Shown in pieces: positions 53,513-63,168 of a DNA stretch of 64,000 nt; positions within the stretch are counted from its first letter, which is position 1, and each line of letters starts with the position of its first letter. A program made the position numbers and the translations under genes. Below the pieces are notes generated by a model that was not told the origin of the DNA, made no database searches, and saw nothing but the letters and a program-made list of their open reading frames with translations. Source of the stretch: Brevibacillus composti (GTDB lineage: Bacteria; Bacillota; Bacilli; Brevibacillales; Brevibacillaceae); contig NZ_CP066308.1 of NCBI RefSeq assembly GCF_016406105.1, positions 631,501 through 695,500 of the forward strand, given 5' to 3'.

Positions 53513-53790
53513 CCTGCTCTTTTTTGTGTCTCTCCTCTCTAGGTTACTGTAAAAAAAGAGTAAAATAAACCGGTACTGGGCGTAAAAATTTCGTAAAAAT
53601 GATTGAAAAACCTCAAAATAATGAGTAAATACGAGAAAAATGAAGATCTTCTGCCAGGGTCATGAATTCCCAAACATAAAGCACTCTTTTTAAGCGGATA
53701 TACAATATGCTTCACTTTACAGTTTTTTTGTCTCGGAGTAACATACGTCCATGAATTGAATTGTTTTTCATTTACAGTTGCTTAATTGTG
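53513..53790. promoter_or_regulatory. kdpDE / kdp-operon divergent control region with TTTACAGT repeats
   Basis: Three copies of an 8-mer are seen: TTTACAGT at 53716-53723 and 53771-53778, and its inverse ACTGTAAA at 53546-53553. The two direct copies are 55 bases apart, about five helical turns, as expected for two sites on one DNA face. A regulator, perhaps KdpE, may bind them. A single clear -35/-10 pair could not be fixed. Confidence 0.5.
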
Positions 53791-53795
53791 ACTCA

Positions 53796-53951
53796 GGAAC
53801 AAGAGGGAACCAACTACGGATCAGTGCTTGTGTGAGAGCAAGTCAACCGGATCCGTAAGGGATGAATTCCCCCGCTTATACGAAGCTTAAGCAGGGGCAG
53901 GGCGACTCTCACCGCCCGAATCCATAAGCAAAACTCGTAAATGCGGAAGCA
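53796..53951 (+). ncRNA. c-di-AMP riboswitch 1 of the tandem pair, kdp operon
   Basis: The ydaO blocks are present in variant form: GAGGGAACCAAC, GGGATGAATTCC, GGGCGACTCTCACCGCCCGA, then AGCAAAACTCGTAAATGCG in place of the usual AGCTAACCTCGTAAGCG. It is more diverged than the second copy and may bind more weakly. A hairpin with a poor T tract follows at 54015. Confidence 0.8.
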
Positions 53952-54014
53952 GCTCTTTTCAAAAGTGTGGCCCTTGTAGAGAGAGGATGATGAAGCTTGT
54001 GATCGTAAGTTTCG

Positions 54015-54044
54015 ACCACAGTGCTTATGCCTCTGTGGTGTTTC
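54015..54044 (+). terminator. Hairpin of riboswitch 1
   Basis: A 7-bp stem (ACCACAG with CTGTGGT) and an 11-nt loop followed by GTTTCG. The T tract is short, so termination is probably partial. Confidence 0.5.
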
Positions 54045-54091
54045 GTGAACATGATAATCATCGTTTCAATCGCTGAATTCTTCAATTAACA

Positions 54092-54220
54092 CGAAGGAGC
54101 GGGGGAACCAATCGAAGCCGGTCTTGTCGGCTTCATGGGGTGAATCGCCGGTAAATCCGGCGTAGGGCGACTCTTACGCCCGAATCCGACAGCTAACCTC
54201 GTAAGCGTCTTTAAGAGAGG
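54092..54220 (+). ncRNA. c-di-AMP riboswitch 2 of the tandem pair, kdp operon
   Basis: A close match to the ydaO consensus: GGGGGAACCAATC, GGGGTGAATCGCC, TAGGGCGACTCTTACGCCCG, then GACAGCTAACCTCGTAAGCG. c-di-AMP is made when K+ is high, and it would fold this RNA to stop transcription of the K+ importer. The terminator lies at 54261-54304. Control of kdp by this class of RNA is known in Bacillus; two copies in tandem would give a sharper or two-threshold response. Confidence 0.92.
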
Positions 54221-54260
54221 CAACAATTGTCGTGATTAGACACGGTGTTTTTTCGTGCCT

Positions 54261-54304
54261 AAGAAGCTGACGAAGAGTTCCTCTTCCGAAAGCTTCTTTT
54301 TTGT
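54261..54304 (+). terminator. Terminator of riboswitch 2
   Basis: A long stem: outer AGAAGCT with AGCTTCT and inner GAAGAG with CTCTTC around a short loop, then a T run. It ends 30 bases before the first gene of the kdp operon. Confidence 0.9.
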
Positions 54305-54333
54305 TGCCTGTACCAGGATGGAGGAGATTGGCT

Positions 54334-54741
54334 ATGGAAGCTCAAGATGAGTTTGTACTCGTCTCTGCGCCCAACAAAACCGGGGAGCAGTTTATTAAAG
54401 CGTTGCGAATCAAAGGAATAACTTATGCAGCGATTACCAATCATGAAACAGAGAAGTCGAGATTGACACATTTGGGCGTCAAGCACATCTTAATGGTCGA
54501 TACTGTAGACCGGGAAACCTGGCTCATTCCAGAGTTACCGGTAGGGAAGGTGTACTTGTTTGAGTCAAGTTTGCCCTTGATTTGCCGATACATTCAGATC
54601 TGCCGATCCTGGACAGGCAAGCCGATCTATATCATCACCGGCAGCAACAATGCAAGACTCATCTACAAAGGACTTGGCGCTAGCTATGTCATTTACACCC
54701 GCAGCGATGATGTTTCGTTTCTGCTTGATAACGAAAGCTGA
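54334..54741 (+). CDS. Unknown kdp-operon protein, Rossmann-like
   Basis: 135 residues, first gene after the riboswitches, with GGAGGAG upstream. Alternating strands and helices are visible (FVLVSAPNKTGEQFIKAL near the start, KVYLFESSLPLICRYI, PIYIITGSNNARLIYKGLG). A Rossmann-like or TrkA-N/RCK-like fold is possible, but no dinucleotide glycine motif is complete. Its place at the head of kdp suggests a regulator or partner of the transporter. It is not part of any kdp operon I know well. Confidence 0.65.
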   Translation: MEAQDEFVLVSAPNKTGEQFIKALRIKGITYAAITNHETEKSRLTHLGVKHILMVDTVDRETWLIPELPVGKVYLFESSLPLICRYIQICRSWTGKPIYIITGSNNARLIYKGLGASYVIYTRSDDVSFLLDNES

Positions 54742-54795
54742 ATCCATATCAGGCAAACGTACCGGGTACATGCTTGAAGGGAGGGATGATCATTC

Positions 54796-54906
54796 ATGAT
54801 GGATATCGCAATGATTTTAACACTAGGTGGCGTATATGGATTGTTTTGCTTATTTTTAGCTTGGTGCGGACGAGTTGCAGGTGAATCGGGGGGAGAACGC
54901 TCATGA
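54796..54906 (+). CDS. 36-residue membrane peptide upstream of kdpF
   Basis: A short open frame MMDIAMILTLGGVYGLFCLF with one hydrophobic helix and a charged tail. GAGGG lies 12 bases upstream. Its TGA overlaps the kdpF ATG in ATGA, so it is translated with kdpF. Many kdp operons carry an unnamed small membrane peptide here; its role is unknown. Confidence 0.7.
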   Translation: MMDIAMILTLGGVYGLFCLFLAWCGRVAGESGGERS

Positions 54907-54980
54907 TAATAGTTGCTGTTTTTACGGTTTTGATTTTTTTATATCTCGTTTTTGCTTTGGTGAATCCCGAAAAATTTTAA
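54903..54980 (+). CDS. kdpF: KdpF
   Basis: A 25-residue single-helix peptide with the KdpF signature (V-F-T-V-L-I-F-L-Y-L-V-F-A-L-V then N-P-E-K-F). It stabilises the KdpFABC complex in the membrane. It starts at the ATGA overlap with the upstream peptide, and kdpA follows 32 bases later. Confidence 0.85.
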   Translation: MIIVAVFTVLIFLYLVFALVNPEKF

Positions 54981-55012
54981 TATGATCTGTATATGTTTGA
55001 GGAGGGCATGAA

Positions 55013-56695
55013 ATGGCCATTTTGCAACTGGTAGCGGTCATTGTGATTTTAGTTTTTTTGGTCAAACCTTTGGGGGCATACATCTTTCATGTATTTTCCA
55101 ATGAACCCAACCGGACCGACAAAATATTCGGACCGATTGAAAGGTTGATCTACGGACTGACCGGTTTGAAAAACCGCGCTGAAATGAGCTGGAAACGATA
55201 CACGCTCAGCTTGATATTGACCAACGTTATTTTGGTGGCGGTCAGTTATTTGATTTTACGCATCCAGAAATGGCTGCCGATCAACCCGAACGGCATCGAT
55301 AACATGGAGTCAACGCTTTCTTTCAATACGGTCATCAGCTTCATGACGAATACGAACTTGCAGCATTACAGCGGCGAAACAGGATTGTCCTATTTCTCGC
55401 AAATGGCTGTTATTATGATGATGATGTTTACATCAGCGGCATCCGGCATCGTCGTAGCGATCGCGTTCATTCGCGGTTTGACAAGCAAAGGGAAAACGCT
55501 CGGCAACTTCTTCACCGATTTTGTCAAAGCGCACACCCGTTTGCTTATCCCGATGGCGATCATCGTGACGCTGGCGCTGGTGGCTTTAAAGGTGCCGCAA
55601 ACGCTTAGTCCGACCGTTCAAGCGACAACGATTGAAGGCGAGACACAGCTAATTGCAATCGGTCCGGTGGCTTCCCTCGTATCGATCAAGCACCTGGGAA
55701 CGAATGGGGGCGGATTTTTCGGTGTCAATTCATCGCATCCGTTTGAAAATCCGAGTCCGCTCACGAACGTGATTGAAATGCTGTCGATGTGGTGTATTCC
55801 GGCCGCATTGACGTATACATTCGGCAGATTCGCGCGAAATCAAAAACAAGGCTGGGTGATCTTCAGCGCGATGCTTATCTTGTTTGTCGCCTTCCTCTCG
55901 GTTGTGTACACGTCGGAACTGCGGGGGAACCCGGCACTGAATGCGCTCGGAATCGACGCTTCGCAAGGAAGCATGGAAGGTAAGGAAGTCCGGTTCGGGA
56001 TAGCGCAGTCGGCCTTGTTTACAACGGTTACGACCGCGGCGACAACAGGTACGGTCAATAATATGCATGATACCTTGACGCCGCTGGGTGGTCTGGTGCC
56101 GCTTTCGCAAATGATGCTGAACTGTGTATTCGGCGGTGACGGCGTCGGGCTGGTCAACATGCTTATGTATGCGATATTGGGCGTCTTCCTTTGCGGACTA
56201 ATGGTTGGCCGTACGCCGGAATTCATGGGGCGCAAAATCGAAGCCCGGGAAATGAAACTAGTCGCCATCGCTATTTTAGCTCACCCGCTTATTATTTTGG
56301 CGCCCTCGGCAATCGCCTTTTTGACGGATTTGGGGAAAGGGGCCATCAGCAATCCCGGCTTCCATGGCATCTCGCAGGTACTGTATGAATATACGTCTTC
56401 CGCCGCGAACAACGGTTCCGGCTTCGAAGGTTTGGGCGACAATACGACGTTCTGGAACGTTTCTACGGGACTTGTCATGCTGTTCGGACGTTACATTTCT
56501 ATTGTGGCACTGCTCGGCGTAGCCGGTTCCCTGGCGGCGAAACAATGGGTGCCTGAAACGATCGGAACGTTCCGCACGGACACCAAATTATTTGCGGGTA
56601 TTCTCGTCGGTACCGTACTGATTATCGGAGCTTTGACCTTTTTGCCCGCCCTTGTTCTGGGTCCGATCGCAGAGCATTTGACGCTCCTGAAATAG
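55013..56695 (+). CDS. kdpA: KdpA, K+-binding channel-like subunit
   Basis: 560 residues, the size of other KdpA. Ten or more membrane helices are arranged in four repeats, each with a selectivity-filter loop. Examples are [14 protein letters not shown] near 117, [20 protein letters not shown] near 230, [12 protein letters not shown] near 345 and [19 protein letters not shown] near 470. It takes up K+ with high affinity. GAGGAGGGC lies nine bases upstream. Confidence 0.97.
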   Translation: MAILQLVAVIVILVFLVKPLGAYIFHVFSNEPNRTDKIFGPIERLIYGLTGLKNRAEMSWKRYTLSLILTNVILVAVSYLILRIQKWLPINPNGIDNMESTLSFNTVISFMTNTNLQHYSGETGLSYFSQMAVIMMMMFTSAASGIVVAIAFIRGLTSKGKTLGNFFTDFVKAHTRLLIPMAIIVTLALVALKVPQTLSPTVQATTIEGETQLIAIGPVASLVSIKHLGTNGGGFFGVNSSHPFENPSPLTNVIEMLSMWCIPAALTYTFGRFARNQKQGWVIFSAMLILFVAFLSVVYTSELRGNPALNALGIDASQGSMEGKEVRFGIAQSALFTTVTTAATTGTVNNMHDTLTPLGGLVPLSQMMLNCVFGGDGVGLVNMLMYAILGVFLCGLMVGRTPEFMGRKIEAREMKLVAIAILAHPLIILAPSAIAFLTDLGKGAISNPGFHGISQVLYEYTSSAANNGSGFEGLGDNTTFWNVSTGLVMLFGRYISIVALLGVAGSLAAKQWVPETIGTFRTDTKLFAGILVGTVLIIGALTFLPALVLGPIAEHLTLLK

Positions 56696-56708
56696 AAGAG
56701 GTGAGATC

Positions 56709-58739
56709 ATGAATACGAAACAAAAAAACATGTTGTCCGCCGAGATCGTAAAAAAGGCGATCTTGGACAGCTTTATCAAATTAAATCCGGTTGTCATGAT
56801 GAAAAATCCGGTCATGTTTGTCGTCGAAGCAGGAACGTTCGTCGTGTTGTTAATGACGTTGTTTCCGGGCTACTTCGGTACCGAAGGACGAGTTGGATTT
56901 AATCTGGCGGTTTTTCTAATTTTGCTATTTACCGTGCTGTTCGCCAACTTCGCCGAGGCATTGGCTGAGGGCAGAGGAAAAGCGCAGGCCGACACTCTCA
57001 AGAAGACGAAAAAAGAAATCATGGCCAATAAAGTAATCGGCAACAGTGTGAAGGTGATTCCGTCCACGGAACTGCGCAAAGGCGATGTTGTAATTGTCTC
57101 GCAAGGGGAGATGATTCCGGGTGACGGGGAGGTCATTGATGGGCTCGCTTCCGTGGACGAGTCAGCCATTACCGGCGAATCCGCTCCTGTCATCAAAGAA
57201 GCAGGCGGCGATTTCAGTTCGGTAACCGGCGGCACGCGGGTCGTTAGCGACCGGATAACCGTACGGATTACAAGCGACCCTGGCGAATCGTTCATCGATC
57301 GGATGATCGCATTAGTCGAAGGCGCAAAGAGACAAAAAACGCCAAACGAAATCGCGCTGAATACCCTGCTTGTCAGCCTGACCCTGATTTTCCTGATCGT
57401 TGTGGTGACATTGGCGCCGATGGCCGATTATCTTGGAATCAAATTGGAGATTCCCGTTCTGATTTCGCTGCTGGTATGTCTCATTCCAACAACGATCGGC
57501 GGTTTATTATCCGCAATCGGTATTGCCGGGATGGACCGAGTAACCCGTTTCAATGTACTGGCCATGTCAGGGAAAGCGGTGGAAGCGGCAGGCGACATCG
57601 ATACGATGATTTTGGACAAAACAGGTACAATCACGTTTGGGAACCGGATGGCCAGCGAGTTCATCGCGGTTGGGGATACGACCGTAGAGACGGTAGCCGA
57701 ATGGGCAGCCGTCAGTTCAGTGAAGGATGAAACACCCGAAGGCCGATCCGTACTCGAACTCATGAAAAAAGAAGGGTATACGTATCCAACGAATGCGGCT
57801 GAAGGTGCGGAATTCATAGAATTTAAAGCGGAAACTCGCATGAGCGGTATCGATTTGCCGAATGGACGAAAAGTTCGCAAAGGCGCGGTTGACGCAGTCA
57901 AGGCTTGGGTCAGTGCACAAGGAGGGGTTATTCCCACCGATTTGGAACAAAAAGGGAACGCGATCGCATCGGAGGGCGGAACGCCGCTCGCCGTTGCCGT
58001 CGACAATCGAATTTACGGACTCATTTATTTGAAGGATACGGTGAAGCCCGGCATGCGGGAGCGTTTCGATCAGTTGCGAAAGATGGGAATCAAAACGATC
58101 ATGTGTACAGGAGACAACCCGTTGACAGCAGCGACAATCGCACGAGAGGCCGGGGTGGATGACTTTATCGCCGAGAGCAAGCCGGAAGACAAAATTGCCG
58201 TGATCAAGCGGGAACAGGCGGCCGGTAAGCTGGTAGCCATGACCGGAGATGGAACGAACGATGCCCCGGCACTCGCGCAGGCGGATGTAGGACTTGCGAT
58301 GAACAGCGGCACGACGGCAGCCAAGGAAGCGGCCAACATGGTCGATCTTGACTCCGATCCGTCGAAGATCATTGAAGTCGTAGCGATCGGCAAGCAACTG
58401 CTAATGACGCGCGGCGCTCTGACCACCTTCAGCGTGGCGAACGACATCGCCAAATATTTTGCCATTATCCCGGCCATGTTCATGCAGGCGATTCCGGAAA
58501 TGAACGTATTGAATGTAATGGGACTCGGATCACCAATGTCGGCCATTTTGTCGGCGCTTGTGTTTAATGCGATCATTATCCCGTTGCTTATTCCGTTGGC
58601 CATGAAGGGCGTTGCCTACAAACCGATGAGTTCCGCCCAATTGCTCAGCCGGAACCTGCTTATTTATGGATTGGGCGGTGTCATCGCGCCGTTCGTCGGG
58701 ATTAAATTGATCGACATGGTCGTTCACTTATGGGTGTAG
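56709..58739 (+). CDS. kdpB: KdpB, P-type ATPase subunit
   Basis: 676 residues. The phosphorylated Asp is in [12 protein letters not shown] near residue 302. The actuator loop TGESAPV, the hinge [10 protein letters not shown] and the membrane motif [12 protein letters not shown] are all present. It supplies energy to KdpA. The gene follows kdpA by 13 bases with GAAGAGGTG upstream and shows no damage. Confidence 0.97.
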   Translation: MNTKQKNMLSAEIVKKAILDSFIKLNPVVMMKNPVMFVVEAGTFVVLLMTLFPGYFGTEGRVGFNLAVFLILLFTVLFANFAEALAEGRGKAQADTLKKTKKEIMANKVIGNSVKVIPSTELRKGDVVIVSQGEMIPGDGEVIDGLASVDESAITGESAPVIKEAGGDFSSVTGGTRVVSDRITVRITSDPGESFIDRMIALVEGAKRQKTPNEIALNTLLVSLTLIFLIVVVTLAPMADYLGIKLEIPVLISLLVCLIPTTIGGLLSAIGIAGMDRVTRFNVLAMSGKAVEAAGDIDTMILDKTGTITFGNRMASEFIAVGDTTVETVAEWAAVSSVKDETPEGRSVLELMKKEGYTYPTNAAEGAEFIEFKAETRMSGIDLPNGRKVRKGAVDAVKAWVSAQGGVIPTDLEQKGNAIASEGGTPLAVAVDNRIYGLIYLKDTVKPGMRERFDQLRKMGIKTIMCTGDNPLTAATIAREAGVDDFIAESKPEDKIAVIKREQAAGKLVAMTGDGTNDAPALAQADVGLAMNSGTTAAKEAANMVDLDSDPSKIIEVVAIGKQLLMTRGALTTFSVANDIAKYFAIIPAMFMQAIPEMNVLNVMGLGSPMSAILSALVFNAIIIPLLIPLAMKGVAYKPMSSAQLLSRNLLIYGLGGVIAPFVGIKLIDMVVHLWV

Positions 58740-58771
58740 TTGAAACGGAATACAGAGAGGATTGAAATGGA

Positions 58772-59380
58772 ATGAATCATTCAGAGCAGCATTTTCAGGG
58801 ACTTTCCCGCGGATCTTACTTGTTTTCCATGATTCGGCTCAGTTTGTTGTTCATATTGCTATGCGGAATTGTGTATCCGCTCGTTTGCACCGGCATCGCG
58901 CAACTTTTGATGTCAGATCAGGCTAACGGCAGTTTGATCAAAAGCAGCAGCGGAGAAATCATCGGTTCCGAATTAATCGGGCAAAACTTTACCGATCCAA
59001 AATATTTTCAAGGCCGGGTCTCCAGCATTGAATACAAAGCGGAAGCCTCCGGTTCCAACAATTACGGGCCATCGAACCCGGACTTGCTGAAAAGGACGGA
59101 GGAATCCGTTGAAGCGTGGAAGGCAAACAATCCGGACGTTCCTGTTAGCCAATTGCCGATTGCCTTGATCACGAACTCCGGTTCAGGGCTGGATCCCCAT
59201 ATTACGCCAGAATCCGCCAACGTGCAAATTCCGCGTATCAGCAAGTTGACCGGTTTGTCTTCGAGCGAGCTCGAGAAACTGGTACAAGAACATACCGAAG
59301 GACGGGATTTGGGGATTTTCGGGGATCCAAGAGTCAATGTGTTGAAATTGAACATCGCGCTGCGCGAACTTATGAAATAG
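58772..59380 (+). CDS. kdpC: KdpC, accessory subunit
   Basis: 202 residues with one N-terminal membrane helix (about 18-42) and an exported domain. [16 protein letters not shown] near 69 and [20 protein letters not shown] near 130 are KdpC signatures. KdpC helps ATP binding to KdpB. A hairpin (CCCTGCCTAT with ATAGGCGGGG, 59399-59424) separates it from the KdpD-sensor gene and may reduce that gene's expression. Confidence 0.95.
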   Translation: MNHSEQHFQGLSRGSYLFSMIRLSLLFILLCGIVYPLVCTGIAQLLMSDQANGSLIKSSSGEIIGSELIGQNFTDPKYFQGRVSSIEYKAEASGSNNYGPSNPDLLKRTEESVEAWKANNPDVPVSQLPIALITNSGSGLDPHITPESANVQIPRISKLTGLSSSELEKLVQEHTEGRDLGIFGDPRVNVLKLNIALRELMK

Positions 59381-59398
59381 TTAAATATCATCTGCGAG

Positions 59399-59424
59399 CC
59401 CTGCCTATGGCCAAATAGGCGGGG
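59399..59424 (+). terminator. Hairpin between kdpC and the KdpD-sensor gene
   Basis: A 10-bp stem with one G-U pair and a 6-nt loop, followed by TTATCGC. No full T tract; read-through is likely. Confidence 0.5.
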
Positions 59425-59467
59425 TTATCGCATTTTAGTAAAGAGCTTGCGCAAGGGGGGAACAAGA

Positions 59468-61804
59468 GTGGGAAGTTTTCGCAGGAAGACGCCGGAAGAA
59501 ATCCTGTACTCCATTTCCAAGCTGCACCGTGGTCGGCTCAAAATCTATATCGGCGCGGTCAGCGGTTCGGGTAAAACGTACCACATGCTTCAGGAAGGTC
59601 AGCATTTGAAGCAGCAGGGAATCGATGTCGTCATTTGTGCGGTTTCGACAAGACAGCGGCCGGAAACGGTGGAGCAACTCGGAGACTTGGAACGTGTACC
59701 CAGCATTCACTGGATCAAGGATGGAATGGAGCGTAAGGACTTGAACCTCGAGGCGCTGGTCAAACGCAATCCGGAAGTGGTATTAGTTGACGGGCTTGCC
59801 CATCGCAATCGGGAAGGAGCACAGTTTCCGACACGTCTGGATGACATCCAATTTTTGCTGAATCATGGCATCAGCGTAATCACAACCGTCAACGTGTACG
59901 AACTCGACGGCGCGACGGAACTGGCGAGAAAATGGACCGGTGTCGTGGTGGAGGAAACCGTCCCGGCAAACACATTGGAGATGGCGGATGAAGTCCAATT
60001 GATCGACGTATCGCCGGAAACGATACTGAAACGGCTGGAGGAGGGGCATGTCAACGGTGACTCCTCGCCCATGTTGTTTGAGCGAAGCAACATCGGAAAA
60101 TTACGGGAGCTGGCTTTGCGGCTAGTGGCGGAAGATGTGAACGATTCCCACGAAAAATACCGCATGGAGCAAGGTTTAACCGGGCCTTCCGGAGTAGCGG
60201 AACGCATTCTCGTCTCGGCGCAATACCATTGGAACGGATCCATTCATGTCCGCCGCGGCCAACAAATTGCCAAACGCTTGGGTGGAGATTTGATGATCGT
60301 CACATTTGTCCATCCGAAAAAAATGCTGTCTCGCGAAGCAACTGCATTTAAGCGTTCCCTCTTGAAATTGGCCGATAAAATAGGAGCTAAATTCGAAGAA
60401 CTCACCTTGGCAAGTAGACGGAAGCTTCCCGGCATGTTGGCTCGTTACGCAACCTTGCATCAGGTAACGAGAATTGTACTCGGCCATTCCAAGCTAAATC
60501 GCTGGCAGGAGCTGTGGCGGGGATCGATTACAAACGGCATCCTTAAAAAATCGAGACATACGGATATCTACTTCGTTGCGGATCGTGCTGAAAAGGAAGG
60601 AGAGCGGATACTGCCGACCAAAATGCTGACGGAAGGTCGGTCGGATGATCGCTACCGCAGGCTAAGCGATCAGGAAGTGGAGCGAAAAATAGGGGAAATC
60701 CGGAGAGGACGATTCAAGGTGCTCATCGGCGCCGCCCCCGGGGTCGGGAAAACGTATGCGATGCTTCGCGAGGGGAACGATTTGCAGAAGAAAGGCATTG
60801 ACGTCGTCATCGGACTTCTCGAAACGCATGGACGAAAAGAAACGTTAGCGCAAGTCGGTTCGCTGCAAACGATCCCGCGGGCGAAGTTGGAGTATCGTGG
60901 AGCGAATCTGGAAGAACTGGACGTCCAGTCCATCATTCGCCGCAATCCGGAAGTCGTACTCGTGGATGAACTGGCACATACGAACGTGCCCGGCAGTAAA
61001 AACAAAAAAAGATTCGAAGATATTGTAGACATTTTGAACGCAGGCATTTCCGTTATTTCGACGATGAACGTACAGCATTTGGAAAGTTTGAACGATGCGG
61101 TTGAACAGATTACCGGCGTGCGAGTTCGGGAAACCCTCCCCGACCACGTGTTGCGCATGGCCGATGAAGTCGAGCTCATTGATGTCGATCCAAAAACGCT
61201 GCAGCAACGAATGCGGGAAGGAAAAATCTATGCGCTAGATAAAGTGGATCAGGCCTTGAATCATTTCTTCCGAACGGGCAATTTGATTGCTTTGCGTGAA
61301 TTGGCGCTACGGGAAATCGCTGACGATGTGGACGAACGATTGGAAGCCTGGGAAAGAAACGATTCGCTTCGCGGACCTTTGAGAAAGCAGGAGACGGTCT
61401 TCGTCGGGGTAACATTAAGCACCAATGCTGAGCGCTTAATCAGGCGGGGGTTTCGAATTGCTTATCGTTTGAAGGCTGACTGGGTTGTAACGTATGTTCA
61501 CGATCATGCTGAGGTTGCTGATGAGTTGAAAAAACGCATCAAAGTGCTGGAAGACTTGACAGCGCGGTTGGGCGGTAAGTTTATGATGCTGTTTGCCCGG
61601 AGCCGAAGGCAGATTCCATACCTTTTGCTGAATAAAGCCAACGATATCCAAAGTACGCAGATGATTGTCGGGCAATCGAAGCGGACCTTGTGGGAAAAAA
61701 TATGGAAACGATCCGTAATCAGGCCGATTCTGCGTTATGGACGCCATATGGATGTGTTGGTGATTGCGGATATTGAGGCTTGCTATTATCAAGATGAAGG
61801 GTAA
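59468..61804 (+). CDS. Tandem double KdpD-sensor protein
   Basis: 778 residues from GTG 59468 with AAGGGGGG upstream. It is two KdpD N-terminal units joined. Half 1 (about 1-385): Walker A GAVSGSGKTYHM, but VDGLAHRN in place of VDELAHTN, so the acidic Walker B residue is lost. Half 2 (about 400-778): Walker A GAAPGVGKTYAM and intact VDELAHTNVPGS. Each half ends in a USP-like domain. There is no kinase region; it should complete in trans the sensor-less KdpD at 51932-53512. The FTA-x-Y motif known for c-di-AMP binding in staphylococcal KdpD was not found. Confidence 0.9.
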   Translation: MGSFRRKTPEEILYSISKLHRGRLKIYIGAVSGSGKTYHMLQEGQHLKQQGIDVVICAVSTRQRPETVEQLGDLERVPSIHWIKDGMERKDLNLEALVKRNPEVVLVDGLAHRNREGAQFPTRLDDIQFLLNHGISVITTVNVYELDGATELARKWTGVVVEETVPANTLEMADEVQLIDVSPETILKRLEEGHVNGDSSPMLFERSNIGKLRELALRLVAEDVNDSHEKYRMEQGLTGPSGVAERILVSAQYHWNGSIHVRRGQQIAKRLGGDLMIVTFVHPKKMLSREATAFKRSLLKLADKIGAKFEELTLASRRKLPGMLARYATLHQVTRIVLGHSKLNRWQELWRGSITNGILKKSRHTDIYFVADRAEKEGERILPTKMLTEGRSDDRYRRLSDQEVERKIGEIRRGRFKVLIGAAPGVGKTYAMLREGNDLQKKGIDVVIGLLETHGRKETLAQVGSLQTIPRAKLEYRGANLEELDVQSIIRRNPEVVLVDELAHTNVPGSKNKKRFEDIVDILNAGISVISTMNVQHLESLNDAVEQITGVRVRETLPDHVLRMADEVELIDVDPKTLQQRMREGKIYALDKVDQALNHFFRTGNLIALRELALREIADDVDERLEAWERNDSLRGPLRKQETVFVGVTLSTNAERLIRRGFRIAYRLKADWVVTYVHDHAEVADELKKRIKVLEDLTARLGGKFMMLFARSRRQIPYLLLNKANDIQSTQMIVGQSKRTLWEKIWKRSVIRPILRYGRHMDVLVIADIEACYYQDEG

Positions 61805-61893
61805 CATAGCTTATCGTCTCATGAAAAATAATTACGTTTTAGCAGATAGTTAATGGAAAAAAGTTAATAGATGTTAACGAAAAGGAGTTGGGA

Positions 61894-62721
61894 ATGTTGC
61901 CACTTTGGAAAGTGAATGGAACTTCGCTATATTATGAAGTTTGTGGTCAAGGAACATCCCTCGTCTTTATTCATAGTCTTGGACTAACACATGAAATGTT
62001 TGAAATTCAAAAAAATTATTTTAAACAATCGTATCAAACTGTGTTCCTTGATCTGAGAGGAAACGGACAGTCTGGAAATTTGAAAGTTCCGGTTGGAAGA
62101 GTTATAGAAACCCAGTGTGAGGATCTAAGTCTCCTCCTGGGGTATTTGGGAATTAAAAAAGCTGTAATTGTTGGCGTTTCCTATGGTGGAATCATTGCTC
62201 AGAAATTCTCGAATTTGTATCCAAACCAAGTAAGCGCAATCGTGATTTCAGACTGCTTGAGTATAAATGTCAGGACAACTATGCTTGGCAAATTCGTCTC
62301 CATGATCGATCTCATCAGTTCGCTCTCGTATTATTTGCCAGGTGAATTCTTTTTACGCTCGATGAAGATCACTTATTATAAGTGGGACTTGGCTTATCGT
62401 GCAATTCGAAAAGGAATGCTGCAAAAAAGATCTGGAGAATGGTATAAACAGCGTCTGGCGGTCAGGGGGATTGATTTCACCCCGTTCTTGCCGCAAATTA
62501 AAGTGCCCGCGCTTTGTATTGCGGGGGACCATTCCTATCCAGTTATCAGGCAAATGAATGAAACTGCAGGGCTGTTGTCCAATGCTCGTTTACAAGTCAT
62601 TGAGGATTCCTGTAACCCAAGCAACTTGTGCCAACCACAACGATTTAATGAGATTGTCCAATGCTTTTTAGAGGATAATCATTTGAACAAAGGTGCTAAC
62701 AATTATATGCAAGGGTATTAA
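61894..62721 (+). CDS. Alpha/beta hydrolase with an altered catalytic triad
   Basis: 275 residues of the alpha/beta-hydrolase fold: IHSLGLTHEMFEIQ (oxyanion HG-like), DLRGNGQSG, the nucleophile elbow GVSYGG and the acid in IAGDHS. The expected catalytic His of G-H-x-x-x-x-E-x-P is replaced: the segment reads DSCNPSNLCQPQRFNEIV, with C-N where G-H is usual. Activity as an esterase may be lost. AAAAGGAG lies before ATG 61894. The gene is AT-rich compared with kdp, so probably acquired separately. Confidence 0.75.
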   Translation: MLPLWKVNGTSLYYEVCGQGTSLVFIHSLGLTHEMFEIQKNYFKQSYQTVFLDLRGNGQSGNLKVPVGRVIETQCEDLSLLLGYLGIKKAVIVGVSYGGIIAQKFSNLYPNQVSAIVISDCLSINVRTTMLGKFVSMIDLISSLSYYLPGEFFLRSMKITYYKWDLAYRAIRKGMLQKRSGEWYKQRLAVRGIDFTPFLPQIKVPALCIAGDHSYPVIRQMNETAGLLSNARLQVIEDSCNPSNLCQPQRFNEIVQCFLEDNHLNKGANNYMQGY

Positions 62722-63168
62722 GTCCCCTTTTGAAAGGAGTTTATTCACGGCGCCAAAAAATGTCGTTTTGTAAGTTCAATTTCATCGAACAAATGACCTA
62801 TAACCGGCTGAGTTCGAGATGAAAAGGAGCGTTTGGACAAAAAACGTATGACAGCACCAACATAAAAACAGACTATCTTTCTTCTCGCAGCGGTGTTGCC
62901 ATGTGAGATGGAGCTGATATTATGTGCTCTCAGATGCCTGCAATGTCAGGCAGCGGTCTCTTTATGTGTCTGTCCTACTAGTACGGTTTCTAACACATCA
63001 ACGATGGATATCATTTTCAGACTTAGTCGCAATGGAGTGTTGGAATGCTCTGCGGCAAGGTCTTTTTTGTTTTTCACGAAAAATAAACAAACGTTTGAAA
63101 TGGAACGTTGGCTGTCGTTCTCCCCCCTCTGTTTTGGTTTGCCAACAAACCAAAATGGAGGGACTTGA
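62722..63168. other. Intergenic region with an inverted repeat at a ribosome site
   Basis: No gene is seen. A perfect 10-bp inverted repeat (TTTTGGTTTG with CAAACCAAAA, loop CCAA) at 63132-63155 ends just before the TGGAGGG site of the sigma-like gene. It may be an operator or an RNA hairpin that affects initiation. An open frame at 62893-63168 has no support as a gene. Confidence 0.55.

Noticed and set aside
54259-54486. Minus-strand frame over the riboswitch terminator and the first kdp-operon gene
   Set aside because: It is antisense to a well-supported plus-strand gene and crosses the terminator.
59468-61804. Reading the double-sensor protein as a frameshifted full KdpD
   Set aside because: Its frame is intact, has two sensor halves and no kinase region; the kinase is encoded separately on the other strand.
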